Assembly (NCBI RefSeq): GCF_001424665.1
Contig: NZ_LMQS01000004.1
Span: 313,680 to 377,679 of the forward strand
Length of the DNA stretch: 64,000 nt
Direction: 5' to 3'
Source of the DNA: Methylophilus sp. Leaf416
GTDB lineage: Bacteria > Pseudomonadota > Gammaproteobacteria > Burkholderiales > Methylophilaceae
A model generated the notes under the pieces. That model made no database searches and had not been told where the DNA came from. It saw only the letters and a program-made list of their open reading frames with translations. This document shows positions 36,864 to 45,705 of this stretch, piece after piece. Numbering within the stretch: the stretch's first letter is position 1; each line of letters opens with the position of its first letter. The translations under genes and the position numbers were made by a program.

Positions 36864-37793
36864 TCAAGTTTCTTGTTTTTTGAGATGCTGGCCGGTTCTG
36901 CCCAGCGCATCCTGTATATCGGCAATGGCCTTTTCAATTTCGTCATCGGTCAGATCAAGCGCATGCGGGTGCGGCATGGTCCCGGCATGGTTGAGCATGG
37001 TGGTCGTCCCGTCACCTGGTAAATCCAGGGTAGACACTGCCAGTGGGGCGGTATTTCTTTCACCCCACTGCAAGGCGATGGCACTCATGTTATCACCGAC
37101 GGTAATGCTGGCGGTATCGGCATCATCCAGCAGGCGCGTGACGCCATCCTGCATATTGGCGGCCAGCATATGCTGCGCCATGGTGATGGCAGGCACCGTA
37201 TTCCATACACCATCCGAGCATAGCAAAATGACATCGCCCTCGCTGAGCGGCATAGGGTCAGCCAGGTCAACTTGCGGCGGTTTGTCGCCACCCAGGCAAT
37301 TATAGATTTTGTTGCGATGCGGGTGTCGCTCAATCTGCTCGGCGGTGATCCTGCCTTCACGCAATAGCGATTGCACTACGGAGTGATCCTGGGTCTGGAA
37401 CTCTTCCAGGCCGTTGCGGTATAAATAGAGACGGGAATCGCCGACATGCGCACAAAACAGTTTGTTGTGCTGGATCAAGGCGACAACGATTGTCGTGCGC
37501 GGCGATTCGGATAACTTCTTGCGCACACGCACATTCTCAATCACGTCGTGCACCTGGCCGATCTGTTCACGAAGAAACTGCGCCGGCTGCGCGATGAGCG
37601 GGTCAGATTCGCGCTGGAAGGCTTCCACCATGGTTTTGACTGCAATTTCGGCCGCGACATCGCCATGCTGGTGACCACCCATTCCATCGGCCAACACCAT
37701 CAAAATGGAATGCCTGTGATAGGAGTATGCCAGCCGATCCTGGTTATACGGACGCGGCCCCTGGCGGCTGCCTTGCGCAATTGAAAACTTCAT
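36864..37793 (-). CDS. PP2C-type Ser/Thr phosphatase
   Basis: 309 residues from the ATG at 37793 (the longer frame to 37886 overlaps the kinase gene). Metal-binding motifs [28 protein letters not shown] and VGDNMSAI are intact. It sits 25 bases downstream of a Ser/Thr kinase gene, so the two are a likely kinase/phosphatase switch. The C-terminal 60 residues are extra and acidic/hydrophobic with no clear domain. Confidence 0.9.
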   Translation of the reverse strand: MKFSIAQGSRQGPRPYNQDRLAYSYHRHSILMVLADGMGGHQHGDVAAEIAVKTMVEAFQRESDPLIAQPAQFLREQIGQVHDVIENVRVRKKLSESPRTTIVVALIQHNKLFCAHVGDSRLYLYRNGLEEFQTQDHSVVQSLLREGRITAEQIERHPHRNKIYNCLGGDKPPQVDLADPMPLSEGDVILLCSDGVWNTVPAITMAQHMLAANMQDGVTRLLDDADTASITVGDNMSAIALQWGERNTAPLAVSTLDLPGDGTTTMLNHAGTMPHPHALDLTDDEIEKAIADIQDALGRTGQHLKKQET

Positions 37794-37818
37794 GGCATCA
37801 AGCGTTTCGTCAAATGTT

Positions 37819-38754
37819 TCATAGTGGTTTGGTGAGCACTTTAATAATTTTATCGACCAGGGAGCCACGGGCGTCATCTGCCACATGCACCTCTATCATT
37901 TTTTTCTGCAATGAAAACACACTTTGCGGCCGTTGCAGGTAATCAATATGCATACAGTCATCAATAATCGATAACAGTTTTTCTGAATAAATTTGCTTGC
38001 CTAGCTGTATCGCCGGCACCAGTGTATCTTCATTGAGGCGGATATTGGCGGCCAGCGGCGATGAACGTTGCAGGCAGGCATACATGCTGGCACCTATGCT
38101 GTAAATATCGCTCCACGGGCCCAAATGCTTGCGGTCTATGTATTGTTCCGGCGGTGCAAAACCCGGCGTGTAAGTCGGCGCCAGTGTCACCTCGGACAAG
38201 GCCTGGCGTGCCGAACCGAAGTCCAGCAACACCGGCGAGCCATCCAGTCGTATATAAATATTGGCCGGTTTGATATCCAGGTGCAGCAGTTTACGGCTAT
38301 GCACCTCACGCAAACCATTTAGCAATTCAACAAACATGCGGATCATGAAGTTTTCCGGCACCGGCTGCGTTAACGCCATGATGTAATCCTGCAGCGATTT
38401 GCCGCGCTCGTATTTCATCACCATATACACAGTGTTATTGGCGCGGAAGAAGTTTTTCACGCGCACAATATTCTTGTGCTCGATATTGGCCAGCGCCAGC
38501 CCTTCTTCAAAAAAGCACTTCATGCCATGTTTATACGCGGCTTCATTTTTACCGTTAGAACGGATATGCGTCTGGCCATCGCGCTTGGCCAGTGTCACCG
38601 GCATATACTCTTTGATGGCGACAGTATTTTTCTGTTTATCCTGTGCCAGATAGACGAAGCTGAACCCGCCCAGACTCAGCACCCGTGTAATGGTGTAGTC
38701 ATGCAACACGGTGCCTACTGGCAGTGCAATATCGATTTTATTGGCGAGCTTCAC
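37819..38754 (-). CDS. Ser/Thr protein kinase (Hanks type)
   Basis: 311 residues. Kinase subdomains seen: LSLGGFSFVYLA (P-loop), AIKEYMP (Lys), LLHLDIKPANIYI (catalytic Asp; Arg of HRD is Leu), LLDFGSARQ, and APPEQY. It has no membrane helix and no PASTA domain. It starts at a GTG (38754) since no upstream ATG exists. The partner phosphatase is next downstream. Its target is unknown; proximity to rph and rdgB is probably historical. Confidence 0.88.
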   Translation of the reverse strand: MKLANKIDIALPVGTVLHDYTITRVLSLGGFSFVYLAQDKQKNTVAIKEYMPVTLAKRDGQTHIRSNGKNEAAYKHGMKCFFEEGLALANIEHKNIVRVKNFFRANNTVYMVMKYERGKSLQDYIMALTQPVPENFMIRMFVELLNGLREVHSRKLLHLDIKPANIYIRLDGSPVLLDFGSARQALSEVTLAPTYTPGFAPPEQYIDRKHLGPWSDIYSIGASMYACLQRSSPLAANIRLNEDTLVPAIQLGKQIYSEKLLSIIDDCMHIDYLQRPQSVFSLQKKMIEVHVADDARGSLVDKIIKVLTKPL

Positions 38755-38886
38755 TTAATGGTTAACGTACTTATCATGGCTTTTATTGAGGAAAACACGA
38801 AATAAACTGTGTTAACTTGTTATAACGCTATTTTCGCATATCGATACCGCATTTGATACAATCCCCCGCTTAGCTCGGAGCGAATA

Positions 38887-39780
38887 ATGACTTCCAAAAA
38901 GAATACCAATCATCAACCCATTTTAAGTATGACTGGCTTTGCCAACAGCGAAACCCGCTTTCCGGCAGGCCTGTTACTGATCGAATTGCGCGCAGTGAAT
39001 CATCGTTACCTGGAGTTGAATGTCAAAATTGAAGACAGCTTGCGCCAGTTTGAACCGTTGGTGCGCGAACAGCTGCAGACCAGGCTTGGCCGTGGCAAAG
39101 TGGAATGCCGGTTGAGCCTGAAAAGCGATAGCGCAAGTACCAGTAAACTGGCGCTGAACCCAACCATGGTCGCGCAGATTGCACAGACTTTGAAAGACCT
39201 GAACCAGCACTTCCCACAAGCACAGCCGGTAAATCTGGTGGATATTTTCAAGTTACCGGGCGTATTGCAAACTGAGGCGGTAGATACTGAAGCCATGGCA
39301 GAAAGTCTGCAACAGGGACTGAGCCAGACGATAGACGAACTGATTGCCGCGCGCCAGCGTGAAGGCGAAAAACTCAAACAGGTATTGCTGGACAGGCTGC
39401 AAGGCGTGCGTGAGCAAATCAGCATTGTGAAGCCGTTATTACCGCAAGCGATTCAGCAATATCAGGAAAAACTCACCGCCAAATTGCGCGAAGCGATGCA
39501 AGCCGATGATGACCGCGTGCGCCAGGAAATCGTGTTGTATGCGCAGCGCACCGATGTGGATGAGGAGCTGGCGAGACTGAATTCGCACATTACCGAGATG
39601 GACCGTATTCTTAGCGTTGGTGGCGCCGTCGGTAAAAAGCTGGATTTCCTGATGCAGGAAATGAACCGTGAAGCGAATACACTGGGCTCAAAATCAGTAG
39701 CGATTGAAACCACCCAGGTGTCCATGCAGTTAAAAGTGCTGATCGAGCAAATGCGCGAACAAATCCAGAATATTGAATAA
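38887..39780 (+). CDS. yicC: YicC-family RNase
   Basis: 297 residues. MTGFAN, LRAVNHRYLELN at the N-terminus, and the C-terminal RTDVDEELARLNSHI with KKLDFLMQEMNREANTLGSK are diagnostic of YicC. In E. coli it cleaves or modulates small RNAs. Start ATG 38887 follows GGAG. Its usual neighbour gmk is 5 kb away here, because the Anbu genes intervene. Confidence 0.92.
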   Translation: MTSKKNTNHQPILSMTGFANSETRFPAGLLLIELRAVNHRYLELNVKIEDSLRQFEPLVREQLQTRLGRGKVECRLSLKSDSASTSKLALNPTMVAQIAQTLKDLNQHFPQAQPVNLVDIFKLPGVLQTEAVDTEAMAESLQQGLSQTIDELIAARQREGEKLKQVLLDRLQGVREQISIVKPLLPQAIQQYQEKLTAKLREAMQADDDRVRQEIVLYAQRTDVDEELARLNSHITEMDRILSVGGAVGKKLDFLMQEMNREANTLGSKSVAIETTQVSMQLKVLIEQMREQIQNIE

Positions 39781-39801
39781 ATGCAACAATTTGCATAATA
39801 A

Positions 39802-39831
39802 TTAAGCCACTTCGCCTGCAAAGTGGCTTAA
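39802..39831. terminator. Hairpin after yicC
   Basis: Eleven-base stem TTAAGCCACTT/AAGTGGCTTAA with an eight-base loop, 21 bases after the yicC stop. There is no T-run behind it, so it may be a stabilising or weak terminator hairpin. Confidence 0.45.
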
Positions 39832-39888
39832 CCCTACTGGCATGATGGTATAGTCAGATCACTCCAAGAAAACATAGGGTCTAGAACC

Positions 39889-40410
39889 ATGCCTCTTCTC
39901 CGCTATGCTTTACCTTTCTGTGTCTATGTCTTGACCAGCGTATTTCCCCAACTTTCCGTTGCTGAAATTACCACCCTGACTATCCCGGACCAGGGCTGGG
40001 CGATTAGCTTCGACGCACCTCCGCTCCGGCCGGTCAGGGAAGCGGATTCAAACGATCACTATATGTATTATGGCAACGCCAATTTCTTCTCGGTAGTAAT
40101 CAATGTGGATACGCCAGCGTGCGATGGCGGTGACTCACATGAAAATGTACTGAACTGCTTTTGGACTAAGGCCAGTAAAGAACCGTTGATCAACCAGGCC
40201 AGCGTGCAAAAAAGCTGCAACAGCAATTACTGCAAACTCAGCTATGAGCTGGAAAACAGTTTTCAGGATAAAAATATCAAACAACGGCATGTCTATTTTC
40301 TATTTGCCTATCGCAACAAGTGGAACAATGTGCATATTTCTTATGTCAATCCCACCGAAGTGGATTTAAAGGTTCTGGAAAAATTTGAGCAATCGTTCAG
40401 CTACAAATAA
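39889..40410 (+). CDS. Secreted small protein of unknown function
   Basis: 173 residues with a signal peptide (MPLLRYALPFCVYVLTSVFP, cleaved near SVA|EI). The mature part has several Cys (PACDGG, NCFWT, SCNSNYCKL) that may pair. It lies between yicC and the Anbu operon. I recognise no family. Confidence 0.6.
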   Translation: MPLLRYALPFCVYVLTSVFPQLSVAEITTLTIPDQGWAISFDAPPLRPVREADSNDHYMYYGNANFFSVVINVDTPACDGGDSHENVLNCFWTKASKEPLINQASVQKSCNSNYCKLSYELENSFQDKNIKQRHVYFLFAYRNKWNNVHISYVNPTEVDLKVLEKFEQSFSYK

Positions 40411-40473
40411 GCACTTTCAAGACCTTTACGGATCCAACTTCTAAAATATCGCACCAATAACCGCATCCTCACA

Positions 40474-40490
40474 CGCACCTTAATGGTGCA
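40474..40490. promoter_or_regulatory. Near-consensus NtrC-binding site
   Basis: CGCACC-ttaat-GGTGCA is a perfect-spaced dyad matching the NtrC consensus TGCACC-N5-GGTGCA at all but one position. It is centred about 97 bases before the predicted sigma-54 start, the usual distance for an NtrC enhancer. Confidence 0.75.
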
Positions 40491-40551
40491 TTAAGTATGT
40501 TCTCGAAATCATGTTTTTACTTAACTCAATGATTTAAAACTATTTTTCTGG

Positions 40552-40568
40552 CTGGCACACACCTTGCT
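40552..40568 (+). promoter_or_regulatory. Sigma-54 promoter of the Anbu operon
   Basis: CTGGCACACACCTTGCT has the GG at -24 and GC at -12 with exactly ten bases between, matching TGGCACN5TTGCW fully. Transcription would begin near 40579, about 25 bases before the ATP-grasp ATG (40604, with AAGG at 40591). Confidence 0.85.
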
Positions 40569-40603
40569 GATATCAGATACAAATAATGTAAAGGTCATGG
40601 ACC

Positions 40604-42097
40604 ATGACGCAAACGGCCAAACAGTTTTTTGATGAAATGCAGGGGTATGGTGGCAATGTACGTGGCATCTACCAGGCTTACGACCGCTGGTTGAGTGCTG
40701 TACCTACACAGCAATTGGCGGCTAAACGGGCTGAAGCCGAAGTATTGTTCCGCCGTGTCGGCATTACTTTTAATGTCTACGGTGAAGAAGACGGAGCCGA
40801 GCGCCTGATTCCGTTTGACGTGATCCCGCGCATGATTTCTGCCAGTGAATGGGCGCATCTCTCCAAAGGTGCGGTGCAACGTGTCCGCGCCCTGAATATG
40901 TTCCTGCATGATATTTACCATGACCAGGAAATTATCAAGGCCGGCATTGTGCCGCACAGCATTTTGACCAACTCGCAATACCGCCCGGAAATGGTCGGTG
41001 TGAATGTGCCAAACCAGATTTATGCACATGTAGCCGGGATTGACCTGGTACGCACCAGCGAATCGCAGTTCTATGTACTGGAAGATAACCTGCGTACGCC
41101 GTCTGGCGTATCGTACATGCTGGAAGACCGCAAAATGATGATGCGGTTGTTCCCTGATTTATTCAAAAAATACCCGATTGCCCCTGTCGAACACTACCCG
41201 CATGTGCTGCTAAACAATTTGCGCTCTGTCGCGCAGACCGGGGTCACTGACCCGACCGTGGTATTACTTTCTCCTGGCGCCTACAACAGCGCCTACTTTG
41301 AACATGCCTTCCTCGCCCAGCAAATGGGTATTGAACTGGTGGAAGGCCAGGATTTGTTTGTCCGCAATAACGCCGTCTATATGCGCACCACGCAAGGCCC
41401 GCAACGGGTGGACGTGATTTACCGCCGCATCGACGACGACTACCTTGACCCTCTGGTATTCAAGCCCGACTCCATGCTGGGCGTGCCGGGTCTGCTCTCC
41501 GTCTACCGCAATGGTGGCGTCACATTGGCTAACGCCGTAGGTACCGGCGTGGCCGATGACAAGGCAACATATATTTATGTGCCGGAGATGATTAAATTTT
41601 ACCTGGGTGAGTCTCCCATCCTGCAGAACGTACCTACGTATCAACTCAGCAAGGAAGATGATCTGGCCTATGTGCTGGATCATCTGCCCGAGCTGGTCGT
41701 CAAGGAAGTGCAAGGCTCAGGCGGCTACGGCATGCTGGTCGGCCCGACTGCCAGTAAAAGCGAAATTGAAGAATTCAGGCTACGCATTGTTTCCAAGCCA
41801 TCAAACTACATTGCACAACCTACATTAGCTTTATCAACCTGCCCTACACTGGTTGACCAAGGAATTGCGCCACGCCATGTGGATCTGCGCCCATTTGTGC
41901 TGTCAGGCAAAACTGTCAGCGTGGTGCCCGGCGGATTGTCGCGCGTGGCCCTCAAGCAAGGCTCGTTAGTGGTCAATTCGTCACAAGGTGGCGGCACCAA
42001 GGATACCTGGGTGCTGGAGCGCGATGATGTGTATGCCGACCAAATGCAGTCGCAAATGGCTGCTCAACAGTTATCTCAAGAGGCCGTGATATGTTAA
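40604..42097 (+). CDS. Circularly permuted ATP-grasp protein of the Anbu system
   Basis: 497 residues (DUF404/DUF407 type). VFRRVGITFNVYGEED, LRTPSGVSYMLEDRKMMM, and VKEVQGSGGYGMLVGP, with RHVDLRPFVLSG near the end, are typical of permuted ATP-grasp enzymes in this cluster, predicted to make peptide bonds. First gene of the Anbu operon and overlaps the next gene by seven bases. Confidence 0.92.
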   Translation: MTQTAKQFFDEMQGYGGNVRGIYQAYDRWLSAVPTQQLAAKRAEAEVLFRRVGITFNVYGEEDGAERLIPFDVIPRMISASEWAHLSKGAVQRVRALNMFLHDIYHDQEIIKAGIVPHSILTNSQYRPEMVGVNVPNQIYAHVAGIDLVRTSESQFYVLEDNLRTPSGVSYMLEDRKMMMRLFPDLFKKYPIAPVEHYPHVLLNNLRSVAQTGVTDPTVVLLSPGAYNSAYFEHAFLAQQMGIELVEGQDLFVRNNAVYMRTTQGPQRVDVIYRRIDDDYLDPLVFKPDSMLGVPGLLSVYRNGGVTLANAVGTGVADDKATYIYVPEMIKFYLGESPILQNVPTYQLSKEDDLAYVLDHLPELVVKEVQGSGGYGMLVGPTASKSEIEEFRLRIVSKPSNYIAQPTLALSTCPTLVDQGIAPRHVDLRPFVLSGKTVSVVPGGLSRVALKQGSLVVNSSQGGGTKDTWVLERDDVYADQMQSQMAAQQLSQEAVIC

Positions 42098-43035
42098 GCC
42101 GCACCGCAGATCATTTATATTGGATGGCGCGTTATATCGAGCGGGCCGAAAACGTGGCGCGCGTGCTGGATGTGACTTACGGTATGTCGCTGCTACCTTC
42201 CGATGCCAGCAACGATGAAGAATTATGGGACAGCGTGCTGGAAATCGCCGGCGTCAGGGATATTTACGAGGCGAGTTATAAAGATATCAGCGCTGCACAA
42301 GTGATTCAACACCTGGTGATGGATAGCCAAAATCCTTCCAGCATTTACAGCTCGTTGCGCAGTGCCCGCGAAAATGCGCGCGCCGTGCGGGTAGCGATGA
42401 CAGTAGAAACCTGGGAAAACATGAACACGCTGTGGCTGGAGTTTGACCAGTTTATCAAACAGGACCTGACGCAATCCGGGTTGAGCGAGTTTTGCGAATG
42501 GGTAAAGAGCCGCTCCCACCTGTTCCGCGGCGTGTGTTTCGGCACCATGTTGCGCGACGAGGCGTTCAGCTTTGTCCGGCTGGGCACTTTTATGGAGCGT
42601 GCCGACAACACTGCCCGCCTGCTGGATGTGAAATACGAGTTTTTAATCCCCATGCAGGAAGCCAATGAGGGCGCGGTGGATTATTACGAATGGAGCGCTG
42701 TGTTGCGCTCAGTCGCTGCTTTCCAGGCTTACCAGAAGGTTTACCGCGATGCGATTGAGCCAACCAAAGTCTCTGAATTATTAATACTGCGCGAGGATAT
42801 GCCGCGCTCATTACATGCCTGCTACGCCGAGATTATGCCGATTTTGCGGCAGGTTGCCGGCAGCCGGCAAACCGAGGCTGAGCGCCTGGCCGGGCAAATG
42901 CATGCCAAACTGCATTACGGTCGCATGCTGGATATCGTCAAAGATGGTGTACATCACTTTCTGGATGAATTTATCCTGGCTAACCGCAAACTGGGTGAAG
43001 AGATTCAGCGCAACTTCTTAAGTGCAACTGCATGA
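42091..43035 (+). CDS. Alpha-E domain protein (DUF403)
   Basis: 314 residues, almost wholly helical and beginning MLSRTADHLYWMARYIERAEN, the hallmark of alpha-E proteins. These always travel with permuted ATP-grasp enzymes and probably form the peptide-synthesis partner. It overlaps the ATP-grasp gene and is 104 bases ahead of the transglutaminase gene. Confidence 0.92.
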   Translation: MLSRTADHLYWMARYIERAENVARVLDVTYGMSLLPSDASNDEELWDSVLEIAGVRDIYEASYKDISAAQVIQHLVMDSQNPSSIYSSLRSARENARAVRVAMTVETWENMNTLWLEFDQFIKQDLTQSGLSEFCEWVKSRSHLFRGVCFGTMLRDEAFSFVRLGTFMERADNTARLLDVKYEFLIPMQEANEGAVDYYEWSAVLRSVAAFQAYQKVYRDAIEPTKVSELLILREDMPRSLHACYAEIMPILRQVAGSRQTEAERLAGQMHAKLHYGRMLDIVKDGVHHFLDEFILANRKLGEEIQRNFLSATA

Positions 43036-43139
43036 TCAACACTATGATGGCTTTAAGCCGGATTGTTCAGCTTGATAGCGAAATAGGTATATCGTTATTG
43101 TGCAGACACGATTGCGGCGCTTTTTAAGCCAAGGCTAGT

Positions 43140-43976
43140 ATGCTGCTGAATATTGAGCATCACACCCAGTATATCTATAGCGAAGCGGTGCAATACACCA
43201 TTCAGCAACTGCGCCTGACGCCACGCGATGGCCTGGGTCAGCACGTCAAACATTGGGACATTAAAGTCAACGGTCAGTGCCACGCGTTTGAAGATACTTA
43301 TGGCAATCTTACGCATACCCTGGTGATCGACCAGCCGCATACAGAATTAATGATCTCGGTGGCAGGCGAAGTGGAAACCGGCGTTTTAGGTTTGGCCACC
43401 CACCAGCCGTTGCCGGTGGAACTGTATCTGCGGGAGTCACCCCTGACCCAGGCAGATGCTGCGATGACGGACTTTGCGAAACAGTATGCACAAGCACCTG
43501 TGACTGAGTTGATGTATGCATTGCGTGACAAAATGCATTACATAAAAGGGGTCACCCAGGTAAATACACCAGCAGCCGAAGCTTTCCGGCTGGGTAAAGG
43601 CGTCTGCCAGGACCACGCACATGCCTTTCTCGGTTGTTGCCGCAGCCTGGGCATGCCGGCACGCTATGTCAGCGGCTACCTGTTTACCGAAGATGGCAGC
43701 CTGATGCAAACTCATGCCTGGGTCGAGGTCTGGCAGAATGAACAATGGCTGGGGCTGGATGTTTCAAATGGCTTATTAACCAATGAAACTCACGTACGGC
43801 TGGCTGTCGGCCTGGATTACCGTAGTGCGAGCCCGGTGACTGGTACCCGCATCGGCGGCGGCAAGGAAGGCATGTCGAGCATGGTCAGCGTTAATCAGCT
43901 GGCAACGGTCACGCATGAACAGCGTAAACGCCAGACTGACCAGTTGTATCAACAGGCTCTCTCCGCGCAACAATAG
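43140..43976 (+). CDS. Transglutaminase-like protein of the Anbu system
   Basis: 278 residues. The Cys-His-Asp catalytic set is visible: GKGVCQDHAHAFLGCCR (Cys), THAWVEVW (His), then an Asp in LGLDVSN. The N-terminal part (about 1-110) is a bacterial transglutaminase-like domain. It probably processes or ligates peptides made by the ATP-grasp/alpha-E pair. Confidence 0.92.
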   Translation: MLLNIEHHTQYIYSEAVQYTIQQLRLTPRDGLGQHVKHWDIKVNGQCHAFEDTYGNLTHTLVIDQPHTELMISVAGEVETGVLGLATHQPLPVELYLRESPLTQADAAMTDFAKQYAQAPVTELMYALRDKMHYIKGVTQVNTPAAEAFRLGKGVCQDHAHAFLGCCRSLGMPARYVSGYLFTEDGSLMQTHAWVEVWQNEQWLGLDVSNGLLTNETHVRLAVGLDYRSASPVTGTRIGGGKEGMSSMVSVNQLATVTHEQRKRQTDQLYQQALSAQQ

Positions 43977-44081
43977 ACCCCATCCCGCCCATATTGATGG
44001 CCAACTCGCAACAGTGGAGTCGTGCAGACCGCCCGTGCTATCATGTCACTTTAGCGACTCCGCTTTTTCTTCCATACCGTT

Positions 44082-44822
44082 ATGACATATTGTGTAGGTA
44101 TCCTGCTGGAACAAGGGCTGGTGCTCGCGTCTGACACACGCACCAATGCGGGTGTTGACCAGGTAGCCATAGCCCCCAAAACGCATGTTTTCGAGCAAAC
44201 GGGTGAGCGTGTGATTGTGCTACTCACGGCGGGCAATCTGGCGATTACCCAATCTGTTGTGAATTTATTGCGTGAACAGCTTAAGGAACCCGAGCCGGAA
44301 ACCGCAAATTTATACAGCGTGCATTCCATGTTTGAAGCCGCCAGTGTGGTGGGCGCAGCCATGCGCAGCATTTATCATCGCGATGGCGAAACGCTGAAGG
44401 AACATGGTATCGATTTCACTGCCAGCATTCTGGTGGCCGGGCAAATCAAGGGTGAAAAACCACGCCTGTTCAATGTCTATGCGGCGGGCAATTTTATCGA
44501 GGCCACCTCGGATACGCCCTATTTGCAGATTGGCGAAACCAAATATGGCAAGCCGATTATTGACCGCGTCATCAACCACAAAACCGATATGATGGAAGCG
44601 GTGAAATGTGTGCTGATTTCATTTGATTCCACTATCCGCAGCAATATCTCTGTTGCCATGCCTATTGATTTGATGATTTACCGTACTGACACGCTGACCG
44701 CGGATTGCCGTCAACGCCTGACCGAACGTGACCCGTATTACGCCAGCGTACACAAAGGCTGGGGCGAAGGCTTGAGAGCAGTATTCTCTTCCCTGCCTAA
44801 TCCAGAATGGGGCTCACAATGA
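44082..44822 (+). CDS. Anbu (bacterial proteasome homolog) protease subunit
   Basis: 246 residues. It begins MTYCVGI, so removal of Met exposes a Thr nucleophile, then VLASDTRTNAGVD, the Ntn-hydrolase core of Anbu/HslV-type proteins. It needs no ATPase partner and forms rings in studied relatives. Its stop overlaps the gmk ATG (ATGA), so guanylate kinase is translationally coupled to it. Confidence 0.9.
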   Translation: MTYCVGILLEQGLVLASDTRTNAGVDQVAIAPKTHVFEQTGERVIVLLTAGNLAITQSVVNLLREQLKEPEPETANLYSVHSMFEAASVVGAAMRSIYHRDGETLKEHGIDFTASILVAGQIKGEKPRLFNVYAAGNFIEATSDTPYLQIGETKYGKPIIDRVINHKTDMMEAVKCVLISFDSTIRSNISVAMPIDLMIYRTDTLTADCRQRLTERDPYYASVHKGWGEGLRAVFSSLPNPEWGSQ

Positions 44823-45430
44823 GTCATGGCCATCTATTTGTCATTTCTGCAGCATCAGGTGCCGGTAAAACCAGCCTGGTGCGTGCCATGCTGGCGCAAG
44901 ATCCCTTACTGAAACTCTCAGTCTCGCACACCACGCGCGAACCGCGTCCGGGGGAAGAAGACGGTATCCACTACCATTTTGTCCCTGAATCGGCATTTAT
45001 GGAGATTCTGGATAAGGGTGGCTTTCTTGAAAGTGCGCATGTACACAGCGCGCGCTATGGCACTGCGCAAACCGAAGTTGAAAGTGCCTTGGCCGAGGGG
45101 CGTGACGTTATTCTGGAAATTGACTGGCAAGGGGCACAACAGATCCGCAACCTGTTTCCGCAAGTGACTTCGATTTTTATCTTGCCACCTTCGATTGAAG
45201 CACTGTCACATCGCCTGAATGCACGCGGCCAGGATAGCGAGGCCGTGATTGCCAAGCGTTTGGCGGCTGCGCGTGAGGAGATGCGTCACGTGCATGAGTT
45301 TGATTATGTTACAATAAATGACAATTTTGACGTGGCTCTACAGGATTTAATGGCTATCGTGCGTGCCAAGCGCTTGCAGCTTGACCGCCAGGTTGCCTGC
45401 CACGCGTCACTGATTCAATTACTCACCTGA
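44819..45430 (+). CDS. gmk: Guanylate kinase
   Basis: 203 residues from the ATG at 44819; the longer frame to 44807 is inside the Anbu gene. P-loop ISAASGAGKTSLVR, SVSHTTREPRPGEEDG and SAHVHSARYGT are intact. It phosphorylates GMP. It starts within the Anbu stop codon, so it may be read from the sigma-54 promoter as well as from its own. Confidence 0.95.
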   Translation: MSHGHLFVISAASGAGKTSLVRAMLAQDPLLKLSVSHTTREPRPGEEDGIHYHFVPESAFMEILDKGGFLESAHVHSARYGTAQTEVESALAEGRDVILEIDWQGAQQIRNLFPQVTSIFILPPSIEALSHRLNARGQDSEAVIAKRLAAAREEMRHVHEFDYVTINDNFDVALQDLMAIVRAKRLQLDRQVACHASLIQLLT

Positions 45431-45483
45431 TACCAGCGCAATCCGCCGCTGATCTGTGATTCAATACAATATAAAGGTTTTAT

Positions 45484-45699
45484 ATGGCTCGTATTACCGT
45501 CGATGATTGCTTGGACAATATCCCTAATCGTTTTCAATTAACCCTGGTAGCCGCTTACCGCGCCCGACAGATCGCTAACGGTTCCGACCCGCTGGTTGCC
45601 GGTTACGCGCAAAAAGACAAGCCAACCGTGATTGCCCTGCGTGAAATTGCCGCAGGCAAAATCGGCGTTGAACTTCTGGAAAAAAAAGGGCAGGCTTAA
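45484..45699 (+). CDS. rpoZ: RNA polymerase omega subunit
   Basis: 71 residues, [19 protein letters not shown] start and [12 protein letters not shown], typical of omega. It lies between gmk and spoT. Confidence 0.95.
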   Translation: MARITVDDCLDNIPNRFQLTLVAAYRARQIANGSDPLVAGYAQKDKPTVIALREIAAGKIGVELLEKKGQA

Positions 45700-45705
45700 G
45701 CAGTC

